DNA of 64,000 nt from Jacaranda mimosifolia (taxonomy: Eukaryota; Streptophyta; Magnoliopsida; Lamiales; Bignoniaceae), in assembly GCA_018894105.1 (NCBI GenBank), contig CM032127.1:95001-159000 (forward strand), given 5' to 3'. Shown here piece after piece: positions 1 to 10,799 of the stretch. The stretch's first letter is position 1; each line of letters begins with the position of its first letter. A program made the position numbers and the translations under genes. The notes under the pieces are model-generated. The model was not told where the DNA came from. It worked only from the letters and a program-made list of their open reading frames with translations, and did not search any database.

Positions 1-2119
1 TAAAAATTTTTGCTTCAAAAAAAAATTTATATATACCCCATAGTAAATTTCTTGAAATTTCTATTTCAAAGAATAGAAAATAATAAAAATATATCCAAAA
101 ATTCTTAATATATATGACGTAAATAATGAAAATATAGCATTCCACTGGGATTGGCACTTGGCTGATACAATAAATAATCAATTATGCCATCAAGGCCAAT
201 TAACTGATATACAGGATAGATTCAAGAATGCCAACAAGGCCAATCAGCTAAAATACATAATAAATTCAAGTATGCCAATAAGGCCAAACAACCGATATAC
301 AAGATAAATTCAAAAATGCCAACAAGGCCAATCAACTGAAATAAAGAATAAATTCAAGTATGCCGAAAAGGCCAAATAGCCGATATACAAGATAGATTCA
401 AGAATGCCAACAAGGCCAATCAATTGAAATACAAAATGAATTCAAGTATGCTGACAAGGCCAAACAACCAATATACAAGATAGATTCAAGAATGCCAATA
501 AGGCCAATTAAGGATTTCACAATCGAGGTTCATATATTTCCCAAAAGAAAGGTATGTTCAACCCTCACAATGGTTTATAAAGCAAGGATCGATAAATATA
601 AGGAACTCAAACAATCATGGATTTCAACGTTTAAGGAATATTACTTCCCAAAAAAATAGGTTCGACAGGCCCTCACCTCAATAGCCTCAGAAAAAGTAGT
701 CACCGCTTACTGATCCACAGGACCCATTTCTTCGTCACCTGGCCAAAAGAATATGTTCACAATCAAAATCCTTATTCGATCCTATAATTATAATCTTACT
801 ATTAAAAGTCTAAAATCAATAACTATTCACTTAATGTGGTAGTTTTAGGGTTTGCTCGGCATAAACATTATGAAATAGTGCTAATCATGCCGGTCTCTAG
901 AACAAGATAATATCAGGTCATTAATTACATAATTAACCTCACATTATTACACCAAAACAATAGTAATGGTCTACTCATCTTTAATAATCCAATTTTCAAC
1001 TTAGGTCTCAAATCCACAAAATTAGGGTTTAATTCTTCAATTAACTTAATTAGCCAACAATTAGCATATAATAACATAGATCTGGGTCAACTAACGCATA
1101 TATACAGTTCATGCATGTCTCATGCATAGTCAATTTTTCCATAAATTCTTCATTTTCTTACCTTGATACAATATTCGGGAATAAATAAATGATACAAAAA
1201 GTTAAAACTCTAAATCCCCATTTTACCCAAGTTTGCTGATCGATGCCCTAGACTCACGAACCAAGAACACCACTACAATCATCGAAACAAGGAGAAGATT
1301 CTGCCTGAGCGCCGCCGCCGCTAGAAAATGTCACGCCACCACCTAAAGATGCATTTTAGCTCAACAATCATAATGCCCAAGTCAATTTTCTCTTTTGCCA
1401 CCGAATTGAGGTCCAATTAACCGAAAAACGTCACTGCTCCGCCACCTCTGCCGCTGTCCGCCACTCAAACTAGAAATCGAAGGTACCTAGCTACTCCCCA
1501 AGCTGGGTTCTACAAGACCCATACCCCAGAACCCAACTTGGTCGCCGAAAAATGGAAACCCATCAATCTCCGCAGTCGGCCAACTTGTAGTCTCAATTTT
1601 TGGTGGCTCCGCTACTCGGTTCGCCATGCATGTGGTGTTGCCGGTTTGCTGGTGAGGAACATAAGTTGTATATCGATTTGGTTTTCTGTTTTGGGCGCGT
1701 CACCAAAAAATAGCCAGAAAAAGGCAGTGTAATGGGAAGAAAAGAAAAATGGAGAAAAAAAGGAAGAATTGGTCGACTTTTGTAAAGTTCAATTTTTCTT
1801 GTTTAGAATTTGACCCCCAAACCTTTCCCCATTCTTCAATTAAGTCTTCCAGAAAGTTGCAAAACTTCAATTTCGCCTCGAGATTATGTTAGTGCATAAC
1901 ATTGACTCCTTTGACCAGAAGAAATTCCATGCAAACCCCCATAATTAAATAATTCGGCTCAATCAAGTCTTTCTTAATTGCACTTTGACCCCCAAAACTT
2001 TCCATTTCCCTGTAATTAAATCCTTTTTATTTATTTTCGAGCCTTAAAATACGATCAACCAATTTCTTGATTTCTAAATCCTTATTTTTCAAAAATACCA
2101 AATTTCAAGGGTGTCACAT
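1..2119. mobile_element. 3' portion of a long LTR (Ty3-like), cut by the window edge
   Basis: This stretch is related over most of its length to the 3' two-thirds of the solo LTR at 23068-26277. For example, 655-1250 resembles 24810-25400, and 1260-2119 resembles 25390-26277. Both copies contain the same 'tagggtt(t/a)gctcggcata' block and both end in a GTGTYACA terminus, here at 2119. The 5' end lies outside the window, so a solo LTR cannot be told from the 3' LTR of a full element. No protein-coding retroelement domain is visible. The similarity was judged by eye. Confidence 0.7.
180..510. repeat. Short tandem repeat inside the LTR, 44-bp units in an 88-bp higher-order pattern
   Basis: The motif 'atgccaacaaggccaa' recurs near 185, 227, 272, 315, 360, 403, 448 and 491, a step of about 44 bp. 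Two variants alternate: 'caagaatgcc..ggccaat' and 'caagtatgcc..ggccaaa'. The true period is therefore about 88 bp. Such arrays are common in the U3 part of long plant LTRs. Confidence 0.75.
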
Positions 2120-3507
2120 ATAACAAAAGATCCTAGTTTATTATAGGCCTTTTTGTTTTTATTTTTATTTTCATTTTTTATTTCAATCTTTTTCAAAATT
2201 TGAAAATGTAGTTAGTCAAAATGAGTTGAAAATGAGTTTATATTTGGATAAATTATTGAAAAAATAATAATTATCACTACAAGAAAAATTACATTTGGTG
2301 GCATTAAAAAGTTCCAGCTAAGTAGTATTATAGTGGCAATTTTATACTTAATGGCATTTTCTAAACGTGCCACTTGTAGCGGTGTAGCTAAATGTATAAA
2401 TATCATTAATTTACTTCTATTGTAACATTAATATGCCACAAAAAATACAATGAATAACATGTTAAAATATCACAAAAATAATTTTAAATGAGATGTTACT
2501 TTGCCATAGAAAATACATATGATAATGTTAAAATGCCACAAAAATTCCTTTAGATGACATACTAACATGCCGTAAGAAATTAATTAACATGCTAAATTAA
2601 ATGCCACAAAAGATTGTTTTGAATGATATGTTAATCTACATCTAGTATTCCATATATGAGACTCCAACATGCCCCAGTTGTTCTGTATAAGACTCAAACT
2701 TGAAACCATCTATTTACAACTATATGAGTTTACTATCAAACTACCTATCAAATGCTCAATATATATAGTCAAAAATATTAATTTATTTTTATACTTTGAA
2801 AGTCTATTTTTTTAATTATTTAATGTATGCTCAAACTTATTATATTAAATAACGCATTTGAAAAAGATGTGACAGATTAAATCTAGATATAGAAAATATT
2901 TAGAAAAAAACATAATGTATAGGAGAGAGAAAAATGGGCAAAAACTTAAATTTTGATACTTTTTTAAAAGTATGGTTAATTTGGTTGGTACATTGAAAGT
3001 ATATCAAGTAGTTAATTTAATCAATACATTATGATAAGGTATAAATTTTTAAATTTTACAATTATTAATACACCTATACTTTATTTAATTTTGAAATATT
3101 TATTTCATGTCAAGCCATAACTAATATATGTAAGGTATTCTTTTTTAAAATAATATTGATAATAGTTAAATTCCTTTAAGATATAGTTATGTTAGTTTAT
3201 TTTAAGAAATTATATTTATTTAACATTTATTAATCAATTGCCATTAAGTTTATATTATAGTGGCATTTTTTTATTACTATTACTGTGTTATTTTAAGGTG
3301 TCACTATACTGTACAATGGCGTTAAATTAGTGCTACTAAAAAGTTTATAGCATCTTTTACAGTGTCAACACCATAAATAAATATTAAAGACATTTTAAGG
3401 GAATAATCAATGGCTACTAAATGCCTTGCAAATACATTTATGTTAACATTTTCAATTAAGTGTCACTATTTTTATTTATCATTTATTAATCAGACGCCAC
3501 TAAATAT

Positions 3508-6228
3508 TATAATACCCCAAAAATTTTATTTCGTATTTAATCACTTTACATTATTTTATCTCATTTATTATTTTAATTAAAAAATGTAATGCCTTAGCAT
3601 TCCTTAAATATTTGATTAATTATTTTATCATATATTTATTTTATTTTATCTTCTTTTTTTTCTCGTTATAACAGTTAGGAGAACATGTGTGTGTGTATAT
3701 ATATATATATTTAGCACTACATTTGTCTAATGTTTAAATAGTGATTCATATATAAATATTATATATAAAGATAGATATTTTGTATTTGAATAGTATAAAT
3801 TATAAATCTAATTAAATTAATATTATACTGTGCAAGAGTGAAATTATTAAACTTTAGGATCTGATAATAAATATACTAGAATTAAGATTGAATAAATATC
3901 TTAGTCATGAAAGGAGAACAAATAGAATTCTCATTAAGAAAAAATACTTCTTTCATTATATGTGTGTGTGTGTGTGTATATATATATAATAAAACCCTAA
4001 TCTTTCTAATCAACAACACCCAACTCAATCAAAAGGAAAAGAAAAACGGTGGTCGAAAGAAAGAAGAAAGAAAATGGAGGAAAACCGACTCTACTGTAGA
4101 AATTGCCAAGGTACTGTTAGGAGTTTTTTTCTTTCTTCTCTATTTTTGTTTTGTTTTGTTTTTGCTTCCCATTATTTTGCTGACTGAGAGCCTTCCATTC
4201 CCCCATGAATTTTTCATACAACATCAATCTTCCTTCCTTTAATTAAATTGCCATAGCCGTCAATTTTGACTAAAAGGCATTTTTGAATTTGCTATCACTA
4301 TTCCCAACCGTAATTGTTGACTTGTAATATAAAAAAATAAAAAATAAAATAAAAATAAAAAGCTAAAAGAAGGGAGAATAGGGAGAAAAACCCAGAAGGT
4401 GAGCAACTTTTAGGCATGTGGGTTTTTTTCATTTTTATGTTTTCTTTTTTTTGATGGGTTAAAACAGTGGGTGTGTAATTTTATATATAAGTGGCAACTT
4501 TTAGGCATGTGGGTTTTTTTCATTTTTATGTTTTCTTTTTTTTGATGGGTTAAAACAGTGGGTGTGTAATTTTATATATAAGTGTTTATATATGTGGGAT
4601 ACTATGGACTAGTAAATGGATTTTGATAAGTTGACTGAAGGTATGACAATATGGTGAGTTCTGTTTTTGACAATATATTCCTTTGCACTGTTGTTTTCTG
4701 ACAAGAGGCTAGGGATTTTGGTTGATGACTTTATAAATTCAGATTTTGAGTTCTTGATGGCAAAACTTGACCGGATTGTTGGATTTTGGATGTGTCCGCT
4801 CGATTGTATTGGATTGAAATTCTAGAATATATTGAGATAAATTTTCTTCTTTATAATTTAGGATTGTGAATGGATTTTAATAATATGTGTGTGTGTATAG
4901 TAAAATTATTTAGTATCAAATAAGATTGTTGGGTCTTAAGATACTACAGGCTTGTGGTACCCATAGGGCTAGTTTTAAGTAAATTCTGTCTAGTTAGTCA
5001 GTTAAATTAGTGATTGATAAGTTTATTAAATGAATTCAGGTGACTCAACATTTGATTTGATTGATTCTGAGGTGATTGACTTTTGGGATTGATTCTGAAG
5101 GTGAGTATCTAAACCTATAAATACTATATATTATTATGTTTTAAAACCTAAAATGATATATGCTATTGTATAATTTACTCGTACCTTGTTTCCGCTTACA
5201 CTGGACTATGACTATATTCCACTGCACACAAAAAAATTATTTATTTTGTTTCACGATACAAGAAAACACGTTTTATGATTTTAATACTTCTAGATTAGCA
5301 ATTAAATTCGATGATCAACTAATTACTATTACTGTTACTGTTAGTTGAATCCAACTTGGTCTGGGTGTGTAAGGAACTTCACTGGGCAGCAGCGAGCTAG
5401 CCGGTTGAACCCCAAACTCCCAAGGCCTAATTCTTCAAGCGCACAACAGAAGCCATTTGTGGCTGAGGTGGGTCGTAGGCATTTCTGAGGACGCTCGGGC
5501 ACTATTTTGATAAGGTCGCACCTTGCCCAAAGCGATAAGGAACTGTTACAATGGGAGCCATAAGGTTGACTGGCTACAACAAACACTTTCTGATCATCGT
5601 ATTTAAGTTGTTAGTCTAGGAAAACCCTTTATTAAACTCTTGATTTGATACTGCTTGACTGTTTATAAAATTATTGACTTGTTACTGCTTGACCATTTAT
5701 AAACTTATTGATTGTTACTGCTAAACTATTTTATGAATTTCACTTATGTTTTTTTTTTCCTCAAATATTTTCACTGTACGAATTCTTGAACATTTTCACT
5801 GCACAAATGATTTTAATTCCAGAACTCACATTGCACACACTTGGCACTCACTAAGTCTTTTACTCACACTTGTTTTCTTCTTTAACTTCCTTCTGGCAGA
5901 CCTGTATCCTAACCCTAGTGAGGATGTTGAACCTGCTCCTGACAAGAACCAGAATTGAAGGTTTTCTTTTGGAATGAGGACTTTCCAGTAGGTTTAGCTT
6001 TATTACAGTGTTGGCAAATTAGTTCTTCTCCTTTAAAGATTCTTTTCCAGTTGAGGGAAGAATATTGGGCATCTTTAGTTTCTATGTTGCTATAATTATT
6101 TGAATTATTATGAATGTTGGAGTTTTTTTCATTTAAGCTCATGATTTTAGAGAAATCATATATTTTTGTTTGAGATTGAGTTTCACACCTCGAGATTAGA
6201 CTGTATGGTCAGATTTTGGGGCATGACA
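3508..6228. mobile_element. Solo-LTR-like insertion nested in the CACTA element
   Basis: The start TATAATACCCC (3508) and the end GGGGCATGACA (6228) look like inverted ends of the TGTNANRCCCC type. They are flanked by a perfect 5-bp duplication AATAT (3503-3507 and 6229-6233). Joining the flanks restores CACTA subterminal sequence, 'ccactaaatatt..tattataatga', which closely resembles another subterminal copy at about 6478-6505. The first two bases have apparently decayed from TG to TA. There is no gag-pol ORF. The GC-richer patch at 5340-5580 is the only non-AT-rich part. Short ORFs inside are taken as noise. Confidence 0.75.
4403..4584. repeat. Perfect 91-bp tandem duplication
   Basis: The segment starting 'gcaacttttaggcatgtggg' at 4403 is repeated immediately from 4494. 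I could find no mismatch between the copies. It lies inside the nested LTR. Confidence 0.9.
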
Positions 6229-7107
6229 AATATTGTATTATAATGACTTCTTTCTATAATTATCAACATATTACTCTTGTGTGTCATTAAACTATAGAAT
6301 ATCACTAATTTAGTGTCACTAAATAATTTGTGGCATTTTTCCTAGATGAGACCATAAATAAATATGAGTGGCATTTTTTAAGAAAAATTAGTAGTACTAA
6401 TTAAATGCCTTCAAATTACATTTTTGTTGATATTTGTAATCAAATACCACTATTTTATGTGTTGCCTAATAATCAAATACCACTAAATATTTTATTATAA
6501 TGACATTTGTTTTGACTATCACTATATTAATTTTGTATGTCATTACACTATAAAATAACACTTAGTTAGTGCCACAAAATACGTTATGACAACAACAACA
6601 ACAAAAATTCTTTCAAATGATACCATAATTACATGTTAGTGGCATTTTTCTAAGAAAAATTAGTGGCAATAATTAAATATTTTTGAAATACATTTTTCTC
6701 GATATTTTCAATCAAATGTCACTATTTTATTTGTCATTTAATAATCAAATGTCACTAAATATTAAATTAAAGTGGCATTCATTTTTTACTATCACTATAT
6801 TATTTTTTCATATATTATAAAATATCACTTAGTTAGTGTCACAATATGTAAATTTTCTTGTGGTGTATGTTGGATTTAATAGGTTGTAGGTGAAGAAAGA
6901 CACTAATAAAGAGAGAATATATATATATATATATAGATTATTAGGAAAAGATATATAGGTTATTAAATAATGTGTTTTGAGAATGAAAATAAAAATGATG
7001 TTGGTGAAAATATGTAAAAAGTGATGTATTTCAATTTTCAAATAATAAAAAAATGTGAAAATGAGGTTTGAAAATGAAACCAAATGGGTTCTATATTTCT
7101 TGCAAAT

Positions 7108-8590
7108 TCATTTGTTATTGTGCGTTGGTGTATGCTTGTGGGTGGCTGTAGGTGTGGGTGTGTCTGAAATAGTGAATATAAAATAAAATAGTTCGCTTCA
7201 AATAAAATTATATTTACCCCTTCACAATTTTTTTGAAATTTCTGGATTACAACTAAAAAATAATGAAAATATAACCAAAAAATGTTATTAAATTTATTAC
7301 ATATTCAATTATTATTATGTGTGTGGGTGTGGATGTGTGTGCATCGGGTGTGTATGTTTGTGTCTGTGTACGTGTACGTGGGCAGATGTGGGTATCTTTG
7401 AAATAGTAAATAAAAATTAAAATATTTTATTTCAAATAAAATTATACATATTCCTTCACAATTTCTTTGAAATTTCTAGTTTAAGAACTAGAAAATGATG
7501 AAAATATAACCAAAGGCCCTTATTAATTGAATTTTTTAAACATTCATTTATTACAATGAGCGAAGGTGTGTGTGTGAATGTGTGTGAAATAATGAACAGA
7601 ACAATATTCATTTTGCTTAAAATAAAATTATATATAGATCCCTTTGTAATTTATTTGGAGTTTCTAGTTTAAGAACTAAAAAACAATGAAAATATAATCA
7701 AATATCCTAGCTCATTAAACTTCTTATATTCATTTGTTATTATGTGGGTGGGTGGGTGCGTGTGCATGTGTGTGCTGTGTGTATGGGTTGGTGTGGATAT
7801 GGGCGTGTCTGAAATAATTAATAAAAAATAAAATATTTTGCTTAAAATAAAATTATATACATATCCCTTTCAAATTTTCTTGAAATTTCTAGTTTAAGAA
7901 CTAGAAAATAATGAAAATATAACCAGATATCCTAATTTATTAAATTTCTTATATATTCATTTATGATTATATTTGTGAGTATGAGTGTATGTGCGTTTGG
8001 GGGGGGTGTGTTTTTCGGTGTGGGGGGGGGTGGGGGGGAGGGGTTGCATTGTGTGGGTGTGTGCAGATGGGTGTGTCTTAAATAGCAAATAAAAAATAAT
8101 ATCTTACTTCAAATAAAATTATATGCATACCCCTTCAAAATTTTGTTGAAATTTCTAGTTTAAGAACCAAAAAATAATGAAAATATAACCAAATATCCAA
8201 CTATATTAAATTTCTTACATACTCATTTATTATTGTGTGTGTGCGCGGGTGGGTGGGTGTGGGTGTGTGTGCGGGTGGGTGGGTGTGGGCCTGGGCACGT
8301 CTGAAATAATTAATAGAAAATAAAATATTTTGCTTAAAATAAAATTATATGCATACCTCTTCAAAATTTTCTTGAAATTTTTAGTTTAAGAACTAGAAAA
8401 TAATTAATACATAACCAAAGATTCAACTTTATTAAATTTCTTACATATTTATTATTGTGTGTGTGGGTATGTGTGTGCATATGGGTGTGTGTGCCTATGT
8501 GTGAGTATATATGTTGGGGGGGGAGGGGTTGTGTGTGGGTGGATGCGTGCGTGCGTGCGTGCGCATGTGTGTGTGGGGGTGTAGGTATTT
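7108..8590. repeat. Tandem array A: about seven copies of a 190-265-bp unit with GT-rich tracts
   Basis: Unit starts ('attcatttattattgtg' type) fall near 7108, 7303, 7541, 7728, 7955, 8221 and 8441. Each unit has a G/T-rich stretch of variable length, then 'gaaataatgaataaaa', then 'aaaattatatacataccc', 'cttgaaatttctagttta' and 'agaactagaaaataatga'. Length differences between copies come mainly from the GT tract. The A/C-rich minus-strand ORF in it (8452-8634) is a by-product. The window's first 120 bases carry one more diverged unit. Confidence 0.85.
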
Positions 8591-10010
8591 GAAATTTTGT
8601 TCAAATATTCCCAAAGCTTTGAGATACATCCCAAAAAAAAAAAATTTTAGAAAACTCGATTGCTAGAACCCTCAACTCAACACCTCATGAGCTAACCCAT
8701 AGCATTTTAAGTGCACGGTCTACTTTCCTACTTTCTAAACATCTTCATTGTTCTCGACCCAAACGATTCTTATTGCAGGTGAAACTTTGTTGAAACAATC
8801 CCAAAGCTTTTAGATACATCCCAGAACAAAAAATTTTAGAAAACTTGACTTCGAAGGCCATAAACTCAACACCTCATAAGCTAACCCATAACACTTAGAG
8901 TGCATGGTTACTGCCCTGCTACTCTCTAAACATCTTCATTGTTCTCAATCCAAACAGTTCTTATTGTGAGTGAAACTTTGTTGAAATTTTCCCAAGGCTT
9001 TAAGATATATCCCAGGAAAAATAATTTTAGAAAACTCGACTATCAAGACCCTCGACTCAACACCTCATGAGCTAACCCATAGCACTTTGAGTGCACGGCT
9101 ACTGCCCTGCTGCTGTCTAAACATCTTCATTGTTCTCCACCGAAACGGTTCTTGTTGTGGGTGAAATTTTGTTCAAATATTCCCAAAGCTTTAAGATACA
9201 TCCTAGGAAAATAAATTTAGAAAACTCGACTGCCAAGACCCTCAACTCAACACCTCAGAAGCTAACCCATAGTATTTTGAGTGCACGGCTACTGCTCTGC
9301 TGCTGTTTAAACATCTTCATTTTTCTCAAAGCAAATGGTTTTTATTGTAGGTGAAACTTTGTTGAAACATTCCCAAAGCTTTGAAATATATCCCAGAAAA
9401 AATAATTATAGAAAACTTAACTGCAAGGCCATAAACTCAACACCTCATGAGCTAACCCATAACACTTAGAGTGCATGGCTACTGCCTTGTTGCTCTCTAA
9501 ACATCTTCATTGTGCTCAACCCAAACGGTTCTTATTGCCAGTGAAACTTTATTGAAATATTCCCAAAACTTTGAGATATACGTCTTAGGTAAAATAGTTT
9601 TAGAAAAATCGACTTCCAAGATCCTCAACTCAACACCTCATGAACTAATCCATAGCACTTAGAGTGCATGGCTATAGCCCTACTGCTCTCTTAACATCTT
9701 CATTGTTCTCGACCTAAATGGTTCTTATTATGGGAGAAACTTTGTTGAAATATTCTCAAAGCTTTGACAAACACCCCAAAAAAATAAATCTAGAAAACTC
9801 AACTACCAAGGCCCTCAACTTAACACCTCATGAGCTAACTCGTAGCACTTTGAGTGCATGCCACAACCCTACTGCTGTATAAATATCTTTATTGTTCTCG
9901 ACCCAAACGATTCTTATTGTGAGTGAAACTTTGTTGAAACATTTCCAAAGCTTTGAGATACATCCCAGAGAAAATAATTTTAGAAAACTTGACTTCCAAG
10001 GTCATAAATT
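8591..10010. repeat. Tandem array B: satellite of about 190 bp, seven full copies and a partial eighth
   Basis: The phrase 'gaaactttgttgaaa' (or a close variant) begins near 8591, 8781, 8972, 9163, 9353, 9543, 9736 and 9925, a very regular period of 189-193 bp. Each copy continues 'cccaaagctttgagata', 'cacctcatgagctaaccca' and 'aaacatcttcattgttctc'. The last copy breaks off near 10010. It abuts array A directly at about 8590. No gene is seen in it. Confidence 0.9.
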
Positions 10011-10655
10011 TCCATCTACTAAGAAAATAATACTATCTTTTACGAATCCAGTATTTAATTCTAGATATATTATACTGGAGTTCCCTAGTCTAGTACGTTT
10101 TTGGAGTGTTTTTTATATTCACTTTTCCTTTAGTCGAATTTACCTCAATTTGATGTGTGAAATAACATATAAGACCATCTAATACAATAAAATCAAGTTT
10201 TCTTCAAGTAGTGGTCGTAATAGCAACCTATATGGTTGGGAAGATACCTATCCATATCCAACCACTTATGTTCTCATTCCTACTAATATAAGGCATTGAT
10301 ATATATAGTAAAAGTATCATTTCGACATCACCATCAAAAAGCAGTCAATATCTCATGAATATATCAATTGTAGGACTAAGAAATTATGGTTTCATAATCA
10401 TATAATGACTTAAAGAATTAAATTCAACTTAATTCTTGTGTATTAAGAATAATACCATATATTGAAAAAAGAATACCAATTTTATGATTTCAATACTTGA
10501 TTCTGGATATATTACACTGAATTTTCCTAGTTTGGTGCATTTTTCACGATTCTAATACTTGATTTTGGATATATTATACTAGTCTCTTTTTTTAGTTTAG
10601 ATGTCATATGTATCTTAAAATGTACTACAGTTTCAACAAACTTTAGCATATATAT
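10011..10655. repeat. AT-rich intergenic DNA with dispersed short repeats
   Basis: A motif like 'cttgattctggatatatta' followed by 'ttcctagtttg' occurs near 10040, 10490, 10550 and again near 10850. I see no gene here. Confidence 0.4.
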
Positions 10656-10659
10656 ATAA

Positions 10660-10790
10660 CCATGCCGAGTAGCCTATGGCCCAGTGACATAAGTCTCTCA
10701 CATAATGTGGGAGGTCAGGAGTTCGAGCTCGAACGAGCTCCTGATGTGCGTGCATGTGTATAAATACATATATATATATATAACAAGTAT
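10660..10790 (+). mobile_element. SINE-like, tRNA-derived element
   Basis: 'tggcccagtgacataagt' near 10677 resembles a Pol III A box, and 'ggtcaggagttcgagctc' near 10712 a B box, at the spacing normal for a tRNA-derived SINE head. The unit is bracketed by similar AT-rich strings ('catatatatataac' on the left and a longer variant on the right), which may be the target duplication. The identification rests on the box motifs alone. Confidence 0.6.
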
Positions 10791-10799
10791 CTACATTAA

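Larger units (their letters stand above)
2275..6865. mobile_element. CACTA-type (CMC) DNA transposon, non-autonomous, with nested LTR
   Basis: The left end begins CACTACAAGAAAAATTACAT at 2275. The right end, read on the minus strand from 6865, begins CACCACAAGAAAATTTACAT. The element is flanked by the 3-bp direct repeat TAT (2272-2274 and 6866-6868), as expected for CACTA elements. The subterminal zones (about 2290-3500 and 6240-6850) are filled with repeated 'gtggcatt' and 'gtgycact' motifs in both orientations, another family trait. No transposase ORF is present. About 2.7 kb of the interior is a later LTR insertion. The right terminus reads CACCA rather than CACTA. Confidence 0.85.

Noticed and set aside
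3907..4242. 111-codon ORF with Lys-rich and hydrophobic parts
   Set aside because: It lies inside the nested LTR, includes a GT/TA microsatellite and has no recognisable domain.
8452..8634. His/Thr-rich minus-strand ORF
   Set aside because: It reads through the GT-rich tract of array A; composition alone explains it.
7108..10010. CRISPR-like regular repeats
   Set aside because: Units are 190 bp or more with no short repeat/spacer alternation, in a plant nuclear context. They are satellite arrays.
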